Source of the DNA: Pyrenochaeta sp. MPI-SDFR-AT-0127
Taxonomy: Eukaryota > Ascomycota > Dothideomycetes > Pleosporales > Cucurbitariaceae
Length of the DNA: 64,000 nucleotides
Reading direction: 5' to 3'
Assembly: GCA_020747015.1 (NCBI GenBank)
Contig: JAGTJM010000054.1
Span: 124,001-188,000, forward strand
Positions 56,402-64,000 of this stretch are shown piece after piece. The notes under the pieces are model-generated. The model was not told the origin of the DNA, searched no databases, and was given only the letters and a program-made list of their open reading frames with translations. Position numbers and translations under genes: made by a program. The first letter of the stretch is position 1, and every line of letters begins with the position of its first letter.

Positions 56402-58410
56402 TCAATGCTTGGGATACGTACGAATGCCCTCCTCGGGTTTGGGCGTGATGTCGACGACCTCTGCCGCAGTCGGCCTCTTCTCCTCGACAACATCCTTCAT
56501 GAAGGGGAAGGTAAGCACTTCCTTGATGCTGTAATGGTCGGTCAAGAACATGACCAAACGATCGATACCCATTCCCCAACCACCAGTCGGCGGAAGACCG
56601 TACTCAAGAGCCTGGCAGAATGTTTCGTCAATCAGTTGTGCTTCATCGTCACCCTGAGACTTCTGGTTCGCTTGCTCCTCCTACACTGTCGTTAGTTTTG
56701 AACGCAGAAACTACTTTGAAGAACTCACAAATCGTAGGCGCTGGTCGAAGGGGTCGTTCAACTCGGTGTAGGCGTTGCAAATCTCCTTCTTGCAAACAAA
56801 GGCCTCAAAGCGCTCGCAGAGACCAGGAATTTCGCGGTGGTACTTGGCTAGTGGTGACATGACCTCTGGGTGGCCGACGATAAAAGTAGGGTTGATGGCA
56901 GTCTCTTCAATGAACTCGCCAACTAGCTTGTCGATCATCCTCGCGTTTGTACGCGGTTCTGAGCAGTCAACCTTGACCTTCTTGAGCACCCGCTTGAGGA
57001 ACTCATTCGTCTCCTTGGTGTGCAGCTCATTCGCTGGGGGGAACTTCTCGCCAGTAGCCTCCTCTAGGGCGGGTATCATCTCAACTCGCCTCCAGGGTCT
57101 TGCCCAATTAACGTTGTATACCTCGCCGCCTTGAGTGTGGTAGACGGTCTCATAGCTTCCTGTGACGCTCTTGACCAGCTCACCCACCAGCTCCTCGGTC
57201 ATGTCCAAAACGTCATTGTAGTCGGCATAAGCCATATAGAACTCGCAAGTGGTGAACTCGGGATTGTGGGTAAGGTCGATGCCCTCGTTTCGGAATTGGC
57301 GACCAATCTCGTATACGCGCTCGAGTCCTCCGACGACCAACTCCTTGAGGTACAGTTCTGGCGCAATACGCAAGAACAATTCCATATCCAGCTCATTGTG
57401 GTATGTCTTGAACGGCCGTGCGGTGGCGCCTCCCGCGATCTTGTTCATCATTGGAGTCTGCACCTCCAGGAAATCCCGCTCGTCAAAGTACTTGCGAACA
57501 TACTTGACAATCTTGGTTCGAGTAATGAAGGTGTTTCGTGTCGAGTCGTTCATGATGAGGTCGAGGAAACGGTTGCGGTGACGCTGCTCCTGGTCCTTGT
57601 ATCCGCTATTGCATTGTCAATACCATCTCGCCTGGTGTGTACAACTGGCTTACAAGTGCTCTGTCGGCAACATCCTCAAGCATGGTGTAAGAAGGATGAC
57701 CTCCCGAGCAAAGATACTCAGCTCGCCCTCTCCACCCTTCTTAGGGTTTGTTCGGCCTGGGAAGCCAATGACGCCAATGATGTCTCCGCGCTGGATGTTC
57801 TCATGCTGCTTCTCGAAAGGCACCTCGGCTTTGGATTCTTGCAACTGGCACATCACCTGGATCGTGACGCCTTCTGCCTTGCCTAGACGCTATTAGTTTT
57901 GCCATTTGTGCATCTTGCCACTACCTACAAACATAGAAATGCAACGAGCTGGACACAGATCGCTGGGTAATGACACGGACACCCATGCGAATCTCCTTCT
58001 CTGGCTCTGTCTCTCCCTTCTTGAGATGAGCAAAGTCGCGTACATAGTCTTCGAGCCTGTAGTTGACGTGGAACTTGTGTGGGTAGGGGTTTGGTTGCTT
58101 GGATGCTCGTAGCGCGTTGATCTTGTTGGAGCGGATCTCGAAGTATTGCTATAATTGGTGAACAAGAAGTCTAATTGAATCCAATGGACATGCATACGTT
58201 TGGGTTTAATTCTTCGACATCATCTTTCTTCTCCTTCTTGGGTCGCGCTGGCAGTGCTGCCTCCTTCTCCTTCTTCTTCTCGTCCTTCTCGCGCTGCTTA
58301 GTTCTGCGCTTGAGCTCGCTCTTGGAGATCTTCTCGCCAGTGACGGGGTCAGTGTGTAGATCCTTGGAAGCCTCAGCCTGAGGCTGCGCGGGGGGCTGTT
58401 CGTCGGCCAT
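56402..58410 (-). CDS. KRS1: Cytosolic lysyl-tRNA synthetase
   Basis: Five exons, 58198-58410, 57929-58148, 57654-57882, 56729-57605 and 56402-56680, with introns of 46-49 bp, give 605 aa. The N-terminal 60 residues are a Lys-rich charged extension (ELKRRTKQREKDEKKKEKEA) that binds tRNA. An OB-fold anticodon-binding domain follows (EIRMGVRVITQRSVSSSLHF, IQVMCQLQESKAEVPFEKQH). The class IIb core shows motif 1 (FLEVQTPMMNKIAGGATARP), motif 2 (FRNEGIDLTHNPEFTTCEFY) and motif 3 (GLPPTGGWGMGIDRLVMFLT). All residues for Lys-AMP formation and transfer appear present. There is no mitochondrial presequence in this model. The last exon is not part of a long open frame and was recovered only by splicing. 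Confidence 0.95.
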
Positions 58411-58739
58411 GTTTGCAATTGACTGGTGTTTGCTCGTGTCGTGTGGGCGCACCTTGAATTATATGGCGGGGCACATTTTTGGACTTGACTCACCCCGCCA
58501 TTGACATGCCAAGGATCAAAGTTGTTCCCTCCGAGCTCTCTTGAGTCAACTTCCGCTTCAGACTCATACAATCAACTCAGCTGCAACATCGGACATTTCC
58601 TTTGATGCGTGTTTGTGGAGGAACTCAGAATTCTTAATTTTATTCATGTTGACCGCTGCGTCTACGCCTCTGGGCATCCAGGTATCTACTAGCTGATGAA
58701 AAATAGTTATATGAATGGCTTCTATTACTCAACTATATC
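58411..58739. other. Short intergenic region
   Basis: About 330 bp containing the promoter of the lysyl-tRNA synthetase gene. Nothing else is visible. Confidence 0.45.
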
Positions 58740-59177
58740 ATGAACCCGGCGCCAGTAGAGGGAAATCATATGCTTTCTGTCTTCATAAAGAACATTCTCC
58801 AATGCTCGATAATGTGTTTCCTAAACGGGAACATGACCGATAAAGACACAGTCCTCCAGAAAACTGGTATCGCTTACAGCGTGGAAAAGCTCGAAATATT
58901 GATACTTGGATGGCAACGTGATTGGGGTGCTCCAGCAAAGCAAGAAGAACTTTCTCACATTCTTGTCGAACCGCATCACATCACTCCGCTATGCTCTGCC
59001 GCTGTCTTCAATCCCACTCATTTGGTGCAATACTTGGTCAATAACGGGATATTGATAGATGGTATATTCTCGCCTCGATCAGAAGCGAAACCCCTCGTTC
59101 GGGCATTGTATAACGGTAGTAAGGATATTGTACGATTGCTTGTCAAATCAGGCGCGAACATCAACATCTGCAGTTAA
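58740..59177 (+). pseudogene. Ankyrin-repeat remnant
   Basis: An open frame of 145 residues starts at ATG 58740 and stops in the middle of an ankyrin unit. Two units are readable: ITPLCSAAVFNPTHLVQYLV with NNGILIDGIF, and KPLVRALYNGSKDIVRLLVK with SGANINIC. The frame then ends at TAA, while the adjacent frame continues with a short TAALLF-like reading before its own stop. It has no N-terminal domain and too few repeats for a full protein. It may be a truncated relative of large fungal ankyrin proteins, or a real small protein. No intron was found that extends it. Confidence 0.45.
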
Positions 59178-59665
59178 ACTGCGGCTCTACTTTTCAAGTA
59201 CCATTAACTCCATGGTCTGTGAAATTGCGCCGACTTATTTCACCAAGGTCAGTATTTTGTTTTGCAGCAGGTTCTTATGTTGCTTACTAGTGATCTGTTA
59301 CTTCATGCCTCTTAACTCACCTTACACTCGTCACCTCGCTACTTCCTTCCCTCTTCTACCTGCAAGTCACTTTTGCTTCGTTTTGTTTGTACGAAGGATC
59401 TATGTATGAGAATATGTTCTTTTATAATGAAGTTGCGTAACTGAGGGTTGTGCGATTACTGTAAGCTTATGTAGATAATTGCAATGGTATAATACTCTAT
59501 AAAACAACAAAGGAGAATACACCAAGGAACACCAGAAGTAATATCGTACAATCACAGCGGGCAATGCCATAACATCTGTGTTCCTTCATCAACTTGTTTC
59601 TCGAAAACGCCACCCAACCTCCTGATTTCCTCTCATCCAGGCTTTCAGCATACAATTGTCGACCC
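59178..59665. other. Convergent intergenic region
   Basis: About 490 bp between the ankyrin remnant and the stop of the dehydrogenase gene. Nothing with coding potential is visible beyond the short frame 59059-59409, which overlaps the remnant. Confidence 0.45.
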
Positions 59666-60724
59666 TCACACATACCTAGCAACCTGCTCTTCGGTCCAGT
59701 CCCAGAACCTCTTCGCATTCTCGCTCCCGCCATCCTCTTTTAGCTTACCCGCCTCTGCAAGATCTGTCCTCAGCGAAGTAATTCTTCCGAACGGAATGAC
59801 CCATTCATTCTGTTTGAGCGCCGCAACCTCGGGTGCCAAACCGGCGAAGAGCTCGGTGTATGCGCCGTTCACAGCAGGGTATGTCATGAGCGAAATGATG
59901 AAAGCCTGGATGGCGCCGAGGTGACGTTGCAAGTCTGAGGCGAGATTGCCTGGGTTGAGAGCCTGGTGGATGGGTCAGTCAAACAACTAAGACTGGTTGG
60001 GTATAAGGATGGAAGATGATGACGTTGAGTATATGAAAGGGGTACTTACCACACTGACCACACCGTCTCCACCATACCGTCGCTGGTACTCCAATGCATG
60101 CAATACATTCCCACCCTTACTAATGCCATACTTCAACTGCTGACTCTTATCGACTTTGTAGTCGACGTTCTCCATGTTCACACCACCTTTTGGCGAGACG
60201 ATGTGCGCAGCAGAGCTGGATACCCATATGACTCTGACATCACCTTTTGGGCTCGTGCGCGCAGTCTGAATTAAGATGGGTGTGAGAAGCTTCGTAAAGA
60301 GGAATGGCGCAACGCAATTGGTGCCAAGTTGTAGTTCATAGCCCTGCTTCGTTTTGCTGCCTGGAGGAGGCACCATGACGCCTGCATTGTTGAAGAGGAC
60401 ATCTAGGCGTTTCTCTTTGCTTAGGAAGTCTTCGACCGAGGGTTTGATGCCCTCCAGGTCGTTTAAGTCGAGATGCAGATACGTCAAGACGCCCTTTGAG
60501 TTTGGATGTTGTTCCTTGATCCATTGGATTGCAGCCTCAGCTTTTTCAGATGAGCGCGCCCCAACATAGACTGTGCCATTGCGCGAGTACAGTAGGCGTG
60601 CGAGTTCCTTGCCTACGCCTGCATTTGCGCCGGTGACGATGTAGACTTTTCCTTTGAGGTCGCTGAGCGCGGTTTCTGTGAATTTGGGCGCCGGTGGGAA
60701 CGCCTGGCTGAATTGGTTGCCCAT
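59666..60724 (-). CDS. Short-chain dehydrogenase/reductase
   Basis: Two exons, 60050-60724 and 59666-59962, with an 87 bp intron (GTAAGT/CCAG), give 323 aa. The Rossmann cofactor motif is VYIVTGANAGVGKELARLLY (TGxxxGxG), with VGARS after it, which suggests NADP(H). The other signatures are LDVLFNNAGVM, the catalytic Ser in VIWVSSSAA, and YGISK (catalytic Tyr and Lys). After the splice, ALNPGNLASDL is the typical PG motif. The length and the N-terminal MGNQFSQAFPPAPKFTE fit the retinol dehydrogenase-like/WW-oxidoreductase-type group common in fungi. The substrate is unknown. It has no neighbours suggesting a pathway. Confidence 0.9.
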
Positions 60725-61432
60725 GGTGTAGTAAAGTTTGAATAATTGAAGAGGGTCTTTGGGTTGCTTGATGCTATAACTTCAACATTGAACTAATGGC
60801 AGCTCTTATTATATCAATGTAGCTCTGTGAGCATCTTCAATGGTCTACGCACTAATTAGTCCGGTTCTGGAACAGTTTGGCTCACTTCGATTGCGAGCAG
60901 CGGACGAAAGTCACGGCCGAATCATTGGACAAATCTTATCCCCGAGCCGTCGCCCATAAAGTGCTCTAATCTCCATAAACATTCTGCTGTGTTTTCCTAG
61001 TATTTCCAGCTGTGCTCTCTTCAAACCGTAGTGGTCCGGATTTAGGACAAGGACTCCCATGGCAATCGCAACATTTTGTGCGGTCAGCATGATCGCTCAA
61101 TACACAATTACTGAACGCACGGAGGGTCACCAATGTCCATCGGAGGGTCCTTTTCCAGCGTAGACTGCGTATTGCATCATATTAGCACAGAAGATGTTAA
61201 GTGAGGGTTGGGCCAGTGGCGTTTCTTGTGACAGGCTAATTAACAAGGTTGGTGTTAGGAGGCTTCACATTTGATGGGCTATCACCAAGCCACTGGGCCG
61301 AGCAGGTCTTCACCTGATAATTCTTTGGGTAAACCAGAGTGCGGATCCGTGGCAGCAATGCAGGGGAAACACGAATGCCATGCATCATATCATCCTTCAT
61401 AGCGCATTCATACATCACATCTACAGTTTGGT
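60725..61432. other. Intergenic region
   Basis: About 710 bp: promoter of the dehydrogenase gene on the left, 3' flank of the DPB2 gene on the right. A short minus-strand frame at 61236-61418 lacks any domain. Confidence 0.45.
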
Positions 61433-63814
61433 CTATCCCTCCGACCTTACGACACCTGTGCAGCTCCTCACATCAAACTCTATCCATCGCGCTCTGCCCT
61501 CTCTTCTGCCACTCCCACCGCTCTCGTCTATGCTCCCTGGATTCATGACAGTACATCCAAAATACTTGACCACGAAGGCCGGGGCTTCAGAGTCCGCGAG
61601 AACCAAACTTGTCGGCAGGGGGTATAAACTGAGTGCATGCGCAAAGTCCCAGTGAAGAGGTCGAGCGGAGAGCGGGAAGGGCGAAAGATGGGATTGCGAT
61701 AATATGGTCCTGGTCAGAGCGCGCGCGGTCTGTGTGTCGTGATCGGGCTCATTCTGCTTAGTTTGAACAGCGGTTGTGGGCACAGACGGCAAGTCCAGAT
61801 CCATGGCATACTGCGATTCGATGTCTTTTTGTTGCGTGGAAGGAGCGTATGGCATCTCATCGTCAACATCTGGTTCGGGTTTGCTGAAGCGTATACTTGT
61901 ACGTTGCAGTCGTCCCGCAACATCGTCTCTTAAGATCGCCATCTCGCCCTTTACACCAAACCAGCTCAGTCGCGAGGGATTGCTAGTCCAGATCACTTCC
62001 CCCTCTTTGCCCTTAGCTTTACCTGCACCCCATACTTCTCGATTTGCTTCGGCCACCGCACGTCGTATCCGGTTCGTGAATAATTGTGGGACTGGTTTCC
62101 GGGGTAATGGTGTTGCTGCGCCTGCTGAGAATGCGCTTGGCCAGGCATCGTTGTCTCCAGGTACAAAGACGAGTGTTGTGTGTGCGATGAGTTGTTGAAA
62201 TTCTGCGAGCACCGAGGCAAGGGCGTCAAAATGCTCTTTATATTCTATGCTTCCTGCGCCCGGTACACCTGCTAGGCTGGCTTTGGAGCTGAAGTTGCCC
62301 ATGAGGATTATTGCAACAGGGTATACTGGGTGAGTGTCTGTTGGATCAGGTGTGTAGGTTCGCAGAAGGGTTCGAAGTGAGGATAGTGTCGACGGTACAT
62401 CCAGATGTAGGTCCGATGCTATCACCACATTGTGTGCGGTCTCTGCGTCAAGCAGCTTGGACGCAATCTTGTTCATACGCCCGCCAGTCGCGCGCTGTGA
62501 GCCGACGCCTAAGAAGTCTGTCCAACCGAATGCCGGCCCAGCGAGGCTGCTCTTGTCAATTTCCTCAGCACCACCAAGCGTAGCTGTACGCCGTTCACAA
62601 GGCGGGTGGCCGACCGAGAAGCCAATGAATTTGCCGCCTATTGTTCCGCCGATTCCACCACTACCTCCCAGGGTTGACATTGTGCCAGCGTCTTCTTCAT
62701 AGCTTCCCTCGATCAGTACGATCATGCCTGGTGCAAAGTAAGCACCATTTTCTGGTATTGGTCGTGCGTGTTGTAAATCTAGTGTTATCGTTCCTGTAAG
62801 ATCGGATAGCGAGAGCGCTCCAGTGGCCGAGATAGTGAGCATGCCCAGCAACAGATGGGTGCTTCCAGATCGACCCAGCAAGTTGGCAACAGGAGTGATG
62901 GTGTTCATTTGGGAAGTTGCGATCGAGCCGGTGCGATTGAGGGTTGCAGAGCGAGTAGTGGAGAAGGTGGGCGCTTGAAAAGTCTCATTACGAAGGATGC
63001 GTTGGTGAACGATGTGATAGCGTTGGCGGAATAGCTCAGTCTTGCGTGACGGGTCTGGGAAGAGTGACGGCTTCGAGGCAGATCTAGGCTTGTTAACTAT
63101 TTTCTCGCCACCATGCCGGGCACTCACTTACTTCTCAAAATGCTTTTGCGTGACATTATATACCAGCTTTGGCTGTTCGAAGGCACCAATAATCTTCATC
63201 CACTCTCGAGGGTCCTTCAGTAGATCCTCCTCGTCTTCCTTATCCTCGACTTCGAGTTTCGATATGCCAAAGCTTGTGTTGCTATCCAATGGCGGCCGAG
63301 AAGGTTGTCCGCCTATCTCTGCGCCAAAGTTGAAGCTGCTCTGCCGGCTGAGATTCGAACCTTGGACAATCCGTCCTCCACTCATGGACCCCTCGAGTGT
63401 CCGGAGGATGCCCTTGAGTGTCTCACTCTCGCCGTCCACGATAACTTGACCACCGCACTTCTTCCAGCTCTTTGCAACTTCTTCCAGCACCTTCTCGGCC
63501 AATCCTTCTTCCCGCCATGCCGAGCCACAGTGCTTTCCGATAAAACTTGCTAGTGCTTGGAGTGCAGAAGATGTGAGGGTGAGATTGTGCTTCTTGGTGA
63601 ATGTGCGGAATGCGAGCGGCCGCAGGGTCGCTGGTGGTAGTAGTATGGGAAGGACTGTTGATTTCGCTGCTGGATTCAATGCTGGCGGGGCTCGGATGGG
63701 TGCTGTTCTGCGGGGATTGATGGGATGAACGGGTGTGCCGAACCCAGGCGAAGAAGAGGGTATAGGGTTTGCTGGGACTGCCGAGGGTTTCTCTGGTCGT
63801 CTTGATGTGGCCAT
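61433..63814 (-). CDS. DPB2: DNA polymerase epsilon subunit B
   Basis: Two exons, 63132-63814 and 61433-63083, with a 48 bp intron (GTAAGT/CTAG), give 777 aa. The N-terminal 230 residues contain a helical region (LTLTSSALQALASFIGKHCG, VLEEVAKSWKKCG) as in Dpb2. After the splice, SLFPDPSRKTELFRQRYHIV and LRNETFQAP are the conserved blocks. The OB fold and the inactive phosphoesterase-like domain follow: NVVIASDLHLDVPSTLSSLR, VAIILMGNFSSK, LVFVPGDNDAWP, NPSRLSWFGVKGEMAIL and LHWDFAHALSLYPLPTSLVL. Dpb2 is the second subunit of the leading-strand polymerase and links it to the CMG helicase through GINS. The upstream in-frame start at 63829 is GTG, so I use the ATG at 63814. Confidence 0.93.
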
Positions 63815-64000
63815 GACTGCTGTAGTCACAGGGAGGGTAACTTTGCGACAAAGTGTGCTATGGAGCGCAAAGGCACTTTACGGCGCGTCGACGCGGTCGC
63901 GACTTGGATGGGCGCGACTCCACGGTGGTCCAAGCACACCCAAGCTTCTTTTCCCAAGCACTTCCACACATCCCCCACCACAAACTTCAACGATCGCTAC

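Noticed and set aside
61776..62198. Plus-strand frame over DPB2
   Set aside because: Opposite the conserved phosphoesterase-like domain of DPB2, so a shadow.

Overview
The window reads as a stretch of nuclear chromosome from a filamentous ascomycete (Pezizomycotina). The style of the regulators (Zn2Cys6 factors, a Clr5-ankyrin protein, an Ayg1-type hydrolase) points to the Dothideomycetes, probably Pleosporales, but that placement is an inference. The evidence for a fungus is direct: most genes are split by short GT-AG introns (about 45-136 bp) with CTGAC/CTAAC-type branch sites, genes lie on both strands without operons, and housekeeping eukaryotic genes are present. I placed introns by hand so that frames, total codon counts and family motifs agree.

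Left third (1-18 kb): the 3' end of an unidentified gene, a membrane RING-H2 protein, a Zn2Cys6 transcription factor, a four-exon NEDD8/Rub1 gene that cannot be seen as one open frame, a Gln/Pro-rich conserved protein whose frame is interrupted, a 4.7 kb gene-free stretch, and a TBC Rab-GAP.

Middle (18-42 kb): an epoxide hydrolase with an in-frame TGA where the family has Trp, about 5.9 kb with almost no genes that ends in a long intron-bearing leader of a 75-residue protein, a further 2.8 kb empty stretch, then a dense block: CIA84-like complex I assembly factor, zeta-COP (RET3) divergent from it, Rqc2/NEMF, a small membrane protein, and a six-exon Clr5-ankyrin protein. Upstream of the last gene lie seven degenerate copies of a 16-18 bp motif.

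Right third (42-64 kb): trehalose-6-phosphate synthase (TPS1) divergent from a DEK_C/HIRIP3-like chromatin protein, a C2HC plus Zn2Cys6 factor, a small VOC/glyoxalase-like protein, a hexokinase, a lineage-type hypothetical protein, an Ayg1-like alpha/beta hydrolase, cytosolic lysyl-tRNA synthetase, an ankyrin remnant, a short-chain dehydrogenase and DNA polymerase epsilon subunit B (DPB2).

The genes do not form a biosynthetic cluster. The functional links I can see are loose: TPS1 and hexokinase (trehalose-6-phosphate is a known hexokinase inhibitor in yeast), NEDD8 and a RING protein (both ubiquitin-type signalling, no evidence of partnership), and Rqc2 with lysyl-tRNA synthetase (translation). 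I did not find a convincing new multi-gene system. The best leads are the repeat array at 40.7-41.2 kb, the Clr5-ankyrin gene, the epoxide hydrolase nonsense codon, the interrupted Gln/Pro-rich gene and the small protein with the long leader. No tRNA, rRNA, CRISPR or intact transposon was recognised.
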